A DNA stretch of 44,043 bases from CAZVAN01 sp964625245. GTDB lineage: Bacteria; Patescibacteriota; Saccharimonadia; Saccharimonadales; UBA10212. Where the stretch lies: contig CAZVAN010000003.1 in the NCBI GenBank assembly GCA_964625245.1, positions 1-44,043 of the forward strand. Reading direction: 5' to 3'. A program made the translations under genes and the position numbers. Positions 17,725 to 24,643 of the stretch are shown here, in pieces. Each line of letters begins with the position of its first letter. Position 1 is the first letter of the stretch. The notes under the pieces were generated by a model that did no database searches, was not told the DNA's origin, and saw only the letters and a list, made by a program, of their open reading frames with translations.

Positions 17725-18366
17725 ATGAAAGTTCAAATCATCACTCTCTTCCCGGAGATGTTTGAGGGCGTGCTAAATTCCAGCATGCTCTGGAAGGCTC
17801 AAAAGGAAAACCTGGTTGAGTATAATCTGATAAACCTGCGCGATTTTGGGATAGGACCAAGAAAGCGGGTTGATGATATTCCGTACGGCGGAGGTGACGG
17901 CATGGTTTTAATGCCAGAACCGCTATTTGCGGCTGTTGAGCTCGCCAAGAAAAACGATTCCGATGCCAAGGTTCTACTCATGACGCCGCGCGGCGAAACA
18001 TTTAATCAGGAAATGGCCCGTGAATTTGCGGCCACGGAAACAGGGCTGATAATTATTTGCGGCCGCTACGAGGGTTACGACGAACGCATAACCACTGTTG
18101 TTGATAAGCAACTGTCGGTTGGTGAATACGTATTAACCGGCGGCGAACTGCCGGCCATGATTATCGCCGATGCCGTAACTCGCCTCATTCCCGGTGTACT
18201 CGGCGGCGAGACCAGCGCTGAGAAAGAAAGCTTTAGCGACGGACAGATTCGTGAGCATCCGCACTATACGCGTCCTGAAGAATTTCATGGTTTGAAAGTG
18301 CCAGATGTTCTTCTCTCGGGTAACCACGCCAAAATCGACAAGTGGCGTAAAGCCAACGAAGCATAA
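17725..18366 (+). CDS. trmD: tRNA (guanine-N1-)-methyltransferase TrmD
   Basis: SPOUT-class enzyme that methylates G37 of tRNAs with a purine or proline-type anticodon neighbour and prevents +1 frameshifting. The N-terminus KVQIITLFPEMF, the region VDDIPYGGGDGMVLMPEP, and the knotted cofactor-binding segment GRYEGYDERI followed by SVGEYVLTGGELPAM are all present. ESFSDGQIREHPHYTRP is the typical C-terminal family stretch. At 213 residues it is shorter than Escherichia coli TrmD because the C-terminal extension is reduced. It is isolated from rpsP by khpA and a reverse-strand gene, with no rimM. Confidence 0.97.
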   Translation: MKVQIITLFPEMFEGVLNSSMLWKAQKENLVEYNLINLRDFGIGPRKRVDDIPYGGGDGMVLMPEPLFAAVELAKKNDSDAKVLLMTPRGETFNQEMAREFAATETGLIIICGRYEGYDERITTVVDKQLSVGEYVLTGGELPAMIIADAVTRLIPGVLGGETSAEKESFSDGQIREHPHYTRPEEFHGLKVPDVLLSGNHAKIDKWRKANEA

Positions 18367-18381
18367 CATCAAGCAGTTCAG

Positions 18382-18390
18382 TGCTATTAT
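18382..18390 (+). promoter_or_regulatory. Extended -10-like TGCTATTAT for the DoxX-like gene and sodA
   Basis: TGCTATTAT ends 24 nt upstream of the ATG at 18415, with AAGGGG about 8 nt before that ATG. It would drive both the membrane gene and the overlapping sodA. Confidence 0.5.
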
Positions 18391-18414
18391 ATGGGTATTA
18401 AAGGGGATTATTAA

Positions 18415-18945
18415 ATGAGTGCACAAACAAAACGTCATTGGATGCCGGTTGCCCAAACGCCGCCATCATTAACTAAGAAGCAGTGGTACTTGTCGTCACT
18501 GGTCGGCATAGTTTTTTTAGCTGCTGGGATTTTGCAGCTTATTAATTTCCAAAACTTCAGTGATAACTTGGCTGTACTTGGGTTTGGTTCATCAAGCTTT
18601 TGGGGAGGTCTGATAGTCTTTGTCGAGCTGTGGGCGGCGGCTGGCTTTTTCAAGATCCGTCTGAGCTTTGCTTTCAGAGCTGTTAGCAATTTCTTGGCAG
18701 TGGCTACGGCCGGTTTTTGGTTTTATGAAGCACTGCGTCAAATAAGTGAAGGCAGTTCGGCAACAGCCAATTTTTTTGGTAAATATTTAGTGGAGCACCC
18801 TGGCTGGGGGACTGTTATTGAGGCCACTGTCTTCCTGGCTCTAGTTTTGTATCTTCTGGAAACATTCATTGCGGTAGGCAGCCGTCCACCAATTGTAACT
18901 AAAGTAACCCGCCGCAGCGGCAAGAAAGCAGTCCAAGATGTTTAA
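18415..18945 (+). CDS. DoxX-like four-helix membrane protein
   Basis: A 176-residue membrane protein with four apparent transmembrane helices at about 25-45, 58-80, 83-105 and 130-155, between a polar N-terminus and a basic C-terminus (KVTRRSGKK). Size and topology resemble DoxX/MauE-type quinol-associated membrane proteins, but no diagnostic motif was identified. AAGGGG with 8-nt spacing supports the start. Its final 8 bases overlap the start of the superoxide dismutase gene, so the two are translationally coupled. DoxX-family proteins have been linked to SOD in a membrane oxidoreductase complex in mycobacteria, which makes the pairing suggestive. Confidence 0.75.
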   Translation: MSAQTKRHWMPVAQTPPSLTKKQWYLSSLVGIVFLAAGILQLINFQNFSDNLAVLGFGSSSFWGGLIVFVELWAAAGFFKIRLSFAFRAVSNFLAVATAGFWFYEALRQISEGSSATANFFGKYLVEHPGWGTVIEATVFLALVLYLLETFIAVGSRPPIVTKVTRRSGKKAVQDV

Positions 18946-19534
18946 ACTGCCAGATCTAGGCTATAGCTTTGATGCCCTAGAACCGCATATTGACGCTAGG
19001 ACTATGGAAATCCATCACGACAAACACCACGCTGCCTACGTTGAGAAACTAAACACCGCACTGGAAAAATATCCTGATTGGCAAAATAAAACTATTGAAG
19101 AAATTCTAAGTGATCTAGAGTCGGTACCAGAGGATATTAGAACTGCGGTGCAAAATAACGGTGGCGGTCATCATAACCACAGTCTCTTTTGGGAAAGTAT
19201 GAGCAGAGGTGGGACTAAAGAGCCGCAAGGTAACCTTGGCGAAGCAATTGCCTATAGTTTTGATAGTCTTGATAACTTTAAACTTAAGTTCACGGAAGCA
19301 GCCGTTGGACGGTTTGGCTCGGGCTGGGCGTGGCTGGTAAAGAACGGCGACGCTTTAGAAATTTACTCTACAGCCAACCAGGATAGTCCGCTGATGGAAG
19401 GCAAAACACCGCTTCTGGGCTTGGACGTTTGGGAGCACGCCTACTATCTTAAATATCAGAATAAACGCCCTGGTTATATTGAAGCATGGTGGAACGTGGT
19501 CAACTGGGACGCTGTGGCCGGCCGCTTAACCTAG
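18938..19534 (+). CDS. sodA: Superoxide dismutase (Mn-type)
   Basis: Converts superoxide to oxygen and hydrogen peroxide. Metal-ligand contexts are all present: [13 protein letters not shown] (first His, about 26-27), [13 protein letters not shown] (second His), and [20 protein letters not shown] (Asp and third His). The GGH before the second site and the [13 protein letters not shown] segment match Mn-type enzymes better than Fe-type, although metal use cannot be proved by sequence. The length of 198 aa is standard, and no signal peptide is visible, so it is cytosolic. The start overlaps the upstream membrane gene by 8 nt. The 3' end overlaps the convergent DUF1345-like gene by 9 nt. Confidence 0.97.
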   Translation: MFKLPDLGYSFDALEPHIDARTMEIHHDKHHAAYVEKLNTALEKYPDWQNKTIEEILSDLESVPEDIRTAVQNNGGGHHNHSLFWESMSRGGTKEPQGNLGEAIAYSFDSLDNFKLKFTEAAVGRFGSGWAWLVKNGDALEIYSTANQDSPLMEGKTPLLGLDVWEHAYYLKYQNKRPGYIEAWWNVVNWDAVAGRLT

Positions 19535-20167
19535 AATATTCACGGCGCGGGCGGTAACTAGGACGACGGTCAGCAGAGAGATTAATGCCTGAGTGCTCAT
19601 AATGGCTTTGGCGGCGTGCGTAAGCGGCAGAGTGTCTGTTGGGCTAAAGGCCGAGGCGTTGGTGATTGATATGTAAAGATAATCAAAATAGGTCGGCTCC
19701 CACCCCTCTGCTTCTTTAACTTTTGATTCCATTTGCGGAAAATCAAACTTTGGTTTAGCGTCGTGCTTTTTGACGCCGGTCAGACCCGGACTGTCCAGCT
19801 CCCAATACCACAAGCTAAAAACAATAACATTAGTAAGAAAAATGGCGAAAGCCGCGCTAACCAGATGCTTGCCCGGTACCTGGCTGCCGTTGAGTAGGCC
19901 ATCAATCACCAAAACTAAGGAGCTGATATTGGCAAAAGATAGTAAGCCAATTAGCAGTATGGCGATTGTTCGGTTGAAACTTTTAAAACTGATGTGGCGT
20001 TTGGGGGCGGTTATGCCGATACTGCCGACCAGAACCAACTCGATAATTGCTATGGTTAGTTTGCTACCCCAGCGCAACTCATTAGGGATAGAGTACTGCA
20101 AGGCAACTGCCAGCAAGAAAACGAATTGGGCGTGCCATAGCTCTTTGCGTCCTATCGGGTGAATCAT
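19526..20167 (-). CDS. DUF1345-like multi-pass membrane protein
   Basis: A 213-residue integral membrane protein with about five hydrophobic helices, at 14-28, 35-53, 67-90, 102-120 and 190-212. The C-terminal part, [20 protein letters not shown] followed by [19 protein letters not shown] and a last helix, resembles DUF1345-type proteins. That region looks like the pore-loop plus inner helix of two-TM ion channels, so an ion-conducting role is conceivable but unproven. It is convergent with sodA with a 9-nt 3' overlap. The start has no obvious ribosome site. Confidence 0.75.
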   Translation of the reverse strand: MIHPIGRKELWHAQFVFLLAVALQYSIPNELRWGSKLTIAIIELVLVGSIGITAPKRHISFKSFNRTIAILLIGLLSFANISSLVLVIDGLLNGSQVPGKHLVSAAFAIFLTNVIVFSLWYWELDSPGLTGVKKHDAKPKFDFPQMESKVKEAEGWEPTYFDYLYISITNASAFSPTDTLPLTHAAKAIMSTQALISLLTVVLVTARAVNILG

Positions 20168-20187
20168 GCTATTTAGTATATAGCCAC

Positions 20188-20216
20188 TTGGGTCTTTAGG
20201 ATAGGTTCGCTATAAT
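20188..20216 (+). promoter_or_regulatory. Promoter for tRNA-Gln, TTGGGT-17-TATAAT
   Basis: TTGGGT (20188-20193) and exact TATAAT (20211-20216) are separated by 17 nt. The tRNA begins 23 nt after the -10. Confidence 0.75.
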
Positions 20217-20238
20217 AACAGAGGTAATTAAACGTTGA

Positions 20239-20312
20239 TGGGGAATGGCCAAGCGGTAAGGCACTGGGTTCTGGTCCCAGGATCGGGGGTTCGAATCCCT
20301 CTTCCCCAGCCA
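20239..20312 (+). tRNA. tRNA-Gln(CTG)
   Basis: Acceptor TGGGGAA pairs with TTCCCCA, with a U1-A72 pair and discriminator G as in bacterial tRNA-Gln. The anticodon stem CTGGG/CCCAG encloses TTCTGGT with anticodon CTG. The T arm has GTTCGAATC and CCA is encoded. Confidence 0.97.
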
Positions 20313-20334
20313 GGCATAAACAGTATCAAATATT

Positions 20335-20502
20335 TTATTTACGCCTCAGAAACATTGTGTAAAAGATAACAAACACCAACACAATCGCCACGTTCGCTAG
20401 TAGCCGTTCACGGAATCGGTGTCTGAAGAAGAGTAAATCCACAGCGACTACAATGGCTACCATTAGTAAAGCGTAAGATATCAGAGCTGCATTTTTCCCC
20501 AT
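20335..20502 (-). CDS. Tiny two-helix membrane protein (55 aa)
   Basis: Translation on the minus strand from ATG gives 55 residues beginning MGKNAALISYALLMVAIVVA. It has two hydrophobic helices (about 6-25 and 35-50) separated by a basic turn (FRHRFRERL), and ends in LRRK. No family is recognised. It follows the 59-aa gene with only 5 nt between them, so they are almost certainly co-transcribed and perhaps translationally coupled. Size, topology and tandem arrangement suggest a small membrane-protein pair. The similarity of layout, not of sequence, is the basis for calling both genes real. Confidence 0.6.
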   Translation of the reverse strand: MGKNAALISYALLMVAIVVAVDLLFFRHRFRERLLANVAIVLVFVIFYTMFLRRK

Positions 20503-20507
20503 CTTGA

Positions 20508-20687
20508 CTATTTATAAACCTTTCGTGCAAGACTCGCCCCCAGAACACCAATCAAGAAGCCACTACCGAAGATAAGCACATTATGGGACCTGGTAGCGCT
20601 GATTAACCTCCACGTTACCAGCCATACTATTGCCCAGGCTACAAAAACACCCACAACATAAATCCAGTAAGGGTATCTTTTAATCAC
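20508..20687 (-). CDS. Tiny two-helix membrane protein (59 aa), GTG start
   Basis: The minus-strand frame from GTG gives 59 residues beginning MIKRYPYWIYVVGVFVAWAI. It has a first helix at about 8-27 and a second at about 37-52 (NVLIFGSGFLIGVLGASLA), with positive residues between and after them. No family is recognised. A minus-strand TATAAT ends 6 nt before the GTG, which is the leaderless geometry repeated elsewhere in this window and is the main reason for choosing this start. The 55-aa gene follows 5 nt downstream. Confidence 0.62.
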   Translation of the reverse strand: MIKRYPYWIYVVGVFVAWAIVWLVTWRLISATRSHNVLIFGSGFLIGVLGASLARKVYK

Positions 20688-20693
20688 AAGCTT

Positions 20694-20699
20694 ATTATA
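20694..20699 (-). promoter_or_regulatory. -10 box, leaderless geometry, for the tiny-gene pair
   Basis: TATAAT on the minus strand lies 6 nt before the GTG start at 20687. No -35 was recognised. Confidence 0.55.
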
Positions 20700-20779
20700 G
20701 GCCTCATCGGCAAATAGTTGCTAAGTACATCCACTAGGGGCAACCAAGAACATTTTGGTACATGGCGTTTCGAACTTGC

Positions 20780-21046
20780 TTATTTACCAGTTTTTTCACG
20801 GTGGAAACAACCCATCCAACAGCATGGGCGACGTTTACCCTCCAAAAGCTCCGTGAGTGTTCGCTCGATATGATTTTTTCTTGTCTCCGGCTTCTTGGTA
20901 GTTATAGTCCAGCAAATCCACTCATTGCGCGCCAGTGGCGTGAGGTCCTGCCACCGTTCCAATGCAGATTCATCAGAAGCCAGGGCTTCTTGTAAATCCG
21001 CAGGTATATTATGTGCGGTACCATCTGAAATTTTGACTTTGTCCAC
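20780..21046 (-). CDS. YdeI/OmpD-associated family protein, short form
   Basis: An 88-residue protein matching the C-terminal part of YdeI/OmpD-associated proteins. Visible features are IPADLQEALASDESALERWQ, then LTPLARNEWICWTITTKKPE, then TRKNHIERTLTELLEGKRRP. The pattern of a Leu-rich helix followed by a W-I-x-x-x-K-x-x-E-T-R motif is the family hallmark. The usual N-terminal half is missing, as in many short stand-alone members. A Cys-rich end (CCWMGCFH) follows. Function is unclear; Escherichia coli YdeI is linked to antimicrobial-peptide and stress resistance. The start is GTG with an AATAAT box 6 nt upstream on the minus strand. Confidence 0.82.
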   Translation of the reverse strand: MDKVKISDGTAHNIPADLQEALASDESALERWQDLTPLARNEWICWTITTKKPETRKNHIERTLTELLEGKRRPCCWMGCFHREKTGK

Positions 21047-21203
21047 ACATCTATTATTGCATGAAGTTTCGGTACAACATGTAAACCAAGGGAATGGAGT
21101 TACAAATCATCAAGATTATGTGATAGATATCATCGCTGCCTTCAAGGATGCGGATATCATTAAGTCGTAAGAATCAAAGAGAATAATCCGTTAGGAGGCC
21201 GGT

Positions 21204-21377
21204 ATGGGCAAAATCAATAGGGTGTGGCATGAAAAAAATAAAATGCCAAAAAACCCAACCGAGGAACAAAGGGCAGAGTGGCATCTTAGGCATTTTAAAA
21301 ATTGCGGCTGCCGGTTGCCGACGCCAAACATTCAGAGACTAATGGACAAGTACGCCAAACCTCAGCCGAAGAGCTGA
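21204..21377 (+). CDS. Small conserved-looking protein with WHxxH and CxC (57 aa)
   Basis: A 57-residue ORF preceded by AGGAGG with 5-nt spacing, one of the strongest ribosome sites in the window. The sequence is rich in Lys, Asn and Pro, with MPKNPTEEQRAEWHLRHFKN, then CGCRLPTP, and an LMDKY segment near the end. The pattern W-H-x2-H-x4-C-x-C could bind a metal. I associate similar short proteins with several bacterial groups but cannot name a family. It stands alone between the YdeI-like gene and the DsbA-like gene, the latter on the other strand. Confidence 0.7.
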   Translation: MGKINRVWHEKNKMPKNPTEEQRAEWHLRHFKNCGCRLPTPNIQRLMDKYAKPQPKS

Positions 21378-21394
21378 TATTTGGTTATGCATAC

Positions 21395-22468
21395 CTAGCG
21401 AAGACTATTTAGGCTGGCTACGCCGTCAAACCTTCTCTGACCAAGAAGCAGGGTAGGGATTTTGACAGTCTTAATCTGCTTTTCAACAATTTGGCGCTCT
21501 CGAGCGATATCGGCTGACACAGAGGGGGATTTGCTTGCCTGGGCAATAGAGCTCACTTGCTGGTCGCTATAGCCAACGCCTTTTAGCCAGCTCTGCAGCA
21601 GGTTTTCAGTCTTTGGGGCGTCATACAAATAGTCAATGTCGTATTGGTAATAGTTGCCGCGGTTATCTTTCCAGGTAAATAAGCGCTGAAGCAGCTGCCA
21701 GTCCGCCGGCACTTTGGCACCAGTTAGCGGCTGTTGCTTGATGCCATCAAGATAGCTGGCTATCAGGTAGGAGTTTGGAAACTTGTAGGCGCCCCGGTAT
21801 TTGGGGTTGGGAATGGGGTAGGCAATGTAGGTCAGGTTGTAGCGGTTTTCGACACCGGCCTGCTGCATATTCCTAAAGGTTTGAGCGCAAAACTTGCAGC
21901 TTGGGTCAATAATCTCCAGAGCCGTGGGCTTAGTTTTATCGAAGCTGTGATAGTAGGTGCTTGAGTTGGTGGTGTAGGTAAGCGGCTGCCACTTTTTAAA
22001 GCGGTCAGGCACACGGCCAATGGCTTTATCTACGTCGGAAACACTATTTTTGCCCCAGGTCAAAATATGCCCGGACTTCACAGACTGCCAAAAGCTGGGC
22101 TCAACCGACTCAACAGAGCAAGCCTCGGCCCCCAATGAACACGACTCCGAATTAGAAGGTCGGCAAGTGTCATAGACATAAAGAAAGAGGCCACTTCTAA
22201 CCACCGACAGTAAGCTCCAAATAGTTATGATCACGAAAGCAAAGGCCAGAACCTCGATCCACCTGTCTAGAAAACGTGTCAGTCGTGGGCGCTTAACAGC
22301 CATTTTGCCAAGCAGCTGGTTCTTGAGGTCCGCTTTAAAATTGGTGTCACACTTTCTAAAGGTAGTTTTACGGGCCACGCACTTCCAGGCATCACCGGCC
22401 AGTCGCCGGTAACGGGCAGAAAATATTCCCATAATCATCAGTACTATAAATGCCGCGATGCAAAACAT
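21395..22468 (-). CDS. Membrane-anchored DsbA-like thioredoxin-fold protein
   Basis: A 357-residue protein predicted to handle extracytoplasmic disulfides. A first hydrophobic helix covers residues 2-16, a basic cytosolic segment with two cysteines follows, and a second helix covers about 70-97. The rest is outside. The thioredoxin-fold active site is CKFC in DPSCKFCAQTF (about 193-203), and KIPTLLLGQRRFDG near the C-terminus (about 335-348) carries the cis-proline loop. The helical insertion between them suits DsbA-like proteins. Two further cysteines near residues 122-137 precede the domain. An AGGAGG 11 nt upstream supports the ATG. It starts 4 nt after a class V aminotransferase-fold gene and is presumably in its operon. 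Confidence 0.83.
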   Translation of the reverse strand: MFCIAAFIVLMIMGIFSARYRRLAGDAWKCVARKTTFRKCDTNFKADLKNQLLGKMAVKRPRLTRFLDRWIEVLAFAFVIITIWSLLSVVRSGLFLYVYDTCRPSNSESCSLGAEACSVESVEPSFWQSVKSGHILTWGKNSVSDVDKAIGRVPDRFKKWQPLTYTTNSSTYYHSFDKTKPTALEIIDPSCKFCAQTFRNMQQAGVENRYNLTYIAYPIPNPKYRGAYKFPNSYLIASYLDGIKQQPLTGAKVPADWQLLQRLFTWKDNRGNYYQYDIDYLYDAPKTENLLQSWLKGVGYSDQQVSSIAQASKSPSVSADIARERQIVEKQIKTVKIPTLLLGQRRFDGVASLNSLR

Positions 22469-22472
22469 TCTG

Positions 22473-23681
22473 CTACCTGCCTCCTATAATTATTTGCAAG
22501 GCTTTAATGGTCGTATCCAATTGATCCTCGGTAACATTGAGGCCGGGCGACAGGCGCAGCATTGGCGGCAGGCGCCTAACTTTGTCCAGGTAATAGTGGC
22601 AGCAGAAGTAGCCGCTGCGGGCCATGATGTCTTGAGCCGAGAGGTAAGCCGCCAGTTTATGGGAGTCAAGTTTGTCCGCGTAGAAACTCAATACAGGGGT
22701 GGCAGTTTGATTTACTAGCGTAATGCCTGGCATTGTCTCCAGTGCTTCGTAGAGCTTAGTCGCCATATCTTTCTCATACTGCTTCGAAGTTTTTCCGAGG
22801 GGACGATAACCCTCCAGCCAATCTACCGCGGCGCTAAGGCCAATTATGCCGGCAAAGTTTTGCAGTCCCGGCTCCAAGCGCGCGGCTGGTTCACCGCGCA
22901 AGGGCGTGTAGCTATTGAGGTCAACATCTTCTACAGCCCCACCGCCAATAAAACTGATATCCAGGCTCTCAAGCAGCTCCTTTTTTATGATAATTACGCC
23001 TAGGCTGGGCCCATAGAGTTTGTGACCCGAAAAACAAATGGCGTCAAAGTCCGCCGCGGCAACAGCTTCCGGGTTAAAAGCCATAGACTGCGCCGCGTCA
23101 AAGATTACAATTCCGCCTTGTCGGTGAGCGTCATTTGTCAATTGCTCGGCGTTTGTTAGCAGTGAGCCGTCAAAGTTGGTAGTGGTGTTAACTACAACCA
23201 CCGCCTTGTCCAGATTCTCAGCTTTGTAGATCAGCGCACCGTCAGGTGAGCGTTCCAGTACGGTTCGCTTTAGTTCAAGCTTTCGAGCATAGGTTATAGA
23301 CGGCAAGAATACCGAATTGTGCTCAACCTCAGAAGTTATCATCTGCTGGTAAACGCCACGGGGCAGTTGACTGAGGATTAGATTAAGACCATAGGTGGTG
23401 TTGAGCGTAAAGGCACAGACGTAATCTTTAGACGATTTTCCAGCCAGTTTCAGTAGTTTAGACCTGGCCTCAGCTATAGCCCGGTCAACCTTTCTGCCCC
23501 ATTCATATTTCACCCGGTCGCCGCAGGCGTTATATTCATGGTAATAGGCGTCCATGGCGTCGATGACTTGCTGGGGGCGTAGGGTTTGACATGCCGAATC
23601 CAGATAAATATTGGCCTGTGGCAAATAATCAAAGTCCCTCAGGTCGGGCGCATTTTTAACGGTCGGTCGTAAGAAAGTCAT
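22473..23681 (-). CDS. Class V aminotransferase-fold PLP enzyme (SufS/CsdA-like cysteine desulfurase)
   Basis: PLP enzyme of the group II cysteine desulfurase type, which would release sulfur from cysteine as an enzyme-bound persulfide. The PLP lysine is Lys221 in CFSGHKLYGP. IFDAAQS contains the aspartate that contacts the PLP ring. ARSGYFCCHYYL places Cys360 where SufS has its active-site cysteine (R-x-G-x-x-C), followed by LRLSPGLNVTEDQL. The N-terminal IYLDSACQTLRPQQVIDA is family-typical. Length is about 402 aa. The start is ambiguous: ATG at 23681 has GGGAG only 2 nt away, while a TTG three codons upstream lacks any site. No SufU or SufBCD partner lies nearby, so the sulfur acceptor is unknown. 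Confidence 0.88.
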   Translation of the reverse strand: MTFLRPTVKNAPDLRDFDYLPQANIYLDSACQTLRPQQVIDAMDAYYHEYNACGDRVKYEWGRKVDRAIAEARSKLLKLAGKSSKDYVCAFTLNTTYGLNLILSQLPRGVYQQMITSEVEHNSVFLPSITYARKLELKRTVLERSPDGALIYKAENLDKAVVVVNTTTNFDGSLLTNAEQLTNDAHRQGGIVIFDAAQSMAFNPEAVAAADFDAICFSGHKLYGPSLGVIIIKKELLESLDISFIGGGAVEDVDLNSYTPLRGEPAARLEPGLQNFAGIIGLSAAVDWLEGYRPLGKTSKQYEKDMATKLYEALETMPGITLVNQTATPVLSFYADKLDSHKLAAYLSAQDIMARSGYFCCHYYLDKVRRLPPMLRLSPGLNVTEDQLDTTIKALQIIIGGR

Positions 23682-23811
23682 GTCTCCCAACTTTGTGAAG
23701 TTGTGTGTGAGTAAGTTTTTCGTGCGAGTAAAATCAGCATTAACCCAACTATAACCATTTAAATCAATAACCGCTGTGATGCAAGTCTCTCAGATTAACG
23801 ACCAGGTAGGG

Positions 23812-23817
23812 TATAAT
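23812..23817 (+). promoter_or_regulatory. -10 box for the SDR gene
   Basis: TATAAT lies 34 nt before the ATG at 23852, with an AGAGGAAAG ribosome site in between. The -35 region is not evident. Confidence 0.55.
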
Positions 23818-23851
23818 GCCGCTGCGAGTAGAATAAAGATAAGAGGAAAGC

Positions 23852-24643
23852 ATGAAAAATATCGATGATTTGCTAAATCTAGAAGGCAAAGTAGCCATAG
23901 TAACCGGTGGTGCAAAAGGTATTGGTTACGGCATAAGCTATCGTCTGGCAGAGGCCGGGGCTAAGGTGGTGATTGCCGATATGGACGAGGAGGCCACCCA
24001 AAAAGCTACCCAAGAACTAGTAGACAGGGGTTGGTCAGCTGAAGTCTACAGGCTCGATGTCTCCAATGAGGAAGAGGTCACGCGTCTGGTCAACTACTGC
24101 CAGGAAAAACTCGGTTCTATAGATATCTTGGTAAATAATGCCGGGATTTACCCAGCTGTTCCGGTTGCTCAGATGAGCGCAGAGCAATTTGACAAGGTTA
24201 TAAGCGTTAATCTGCGTAGTGTATTTCTGACTACCAAATACGTGGCCGAAGTCATGAAAAACCATGGCGGCGGTAAAATTATTAACATCACTTCAATCGA
24301 CGCGCTGCACCCATCCTCAATTGGCCTGGCTCACTACGACGCCTCCAAACACGCTGTCTGGGGCTTTACTAAAAACTCTGCCCTAGAGCTTGCCGAGCAT
24401 AAAATTTGGGTAAATGCTATTGCTCCGGGCGGCATCGCTACCCCTGGTGCAGCCGAAGCCGGACAGGGCATGCCGGCCGAACAAATAGAAGCACAAACTA
24501 AGACATTTATGGCTAAAATCCCTATGCGGCGGATCGGTGAGCCCGATGAAATTGGCACGGTGGCCCTGTTTTTAGCCAGCGATATGAGCAGCTACATGAC
24601 TGGCGAGCAAATAGTTGTAGACGGTGGGGCCTTGTTAGCCTGA
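23852..24643 (+). CDS. Short-chain dehydrogenase/reductase (SDR, classical)
   Basis: NAD(P)-dependent oxidoreductase with a Rossmann fold. The cofactor motif TGGAKGIG is at about residues 18-25. VIADMD supplies an Asp that favours NAD over NADP, and NNAG sits near 90-93. The catalytic set is Ser in NITSIDA and Tyr/Lys in YDASK (about 159-163). The C-terminal MTGEQIVVDGGALL is standard. The length of 263 aa is normal. The substrate cannot be predicted; FabG-like or sugar/alcohol dehydrogenases share these motifs. A clear ribosome site and -10 box precede it. Its 3' end overlaps ppsA by 9 nt in convergent orientation. Confidence 0.94.
   Translation: MKNIDDLLNLEGKVAIVTGGAKGIGYGISYRLAEAGAKVVIADMDEEATQKATQELVDRGWSAEVYRLDVSNEEEVTRLVNYCQEKLGSIDILVNNAGIYPAVPVAQMSAEQFDKVISVNLRSVFLTTKYVAEVMKNHGGGKIINITSIDALHPSSIGLAHYDASKHAVWGFTKNSALELAEHKIWVNAIAPGGIATPGAAEAGQGMPAEQIEAQTKTFMAKIPMRRIGEPDEIGTVALFLASDMSSYMTGEQIVVDGGALLA

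Noticed and set aside
20895..21170. Plus-strand frame ending in GNGVTNHQDYVIDIIAAFKD, which looks protein-like.
   Set aside because: Most of it is antisense to the YdeI-like gene. Only about 25 terminal codons lie outside, and no homology or start signal was recognised. A degraded gene remnant at 21090-21170 remains possible.
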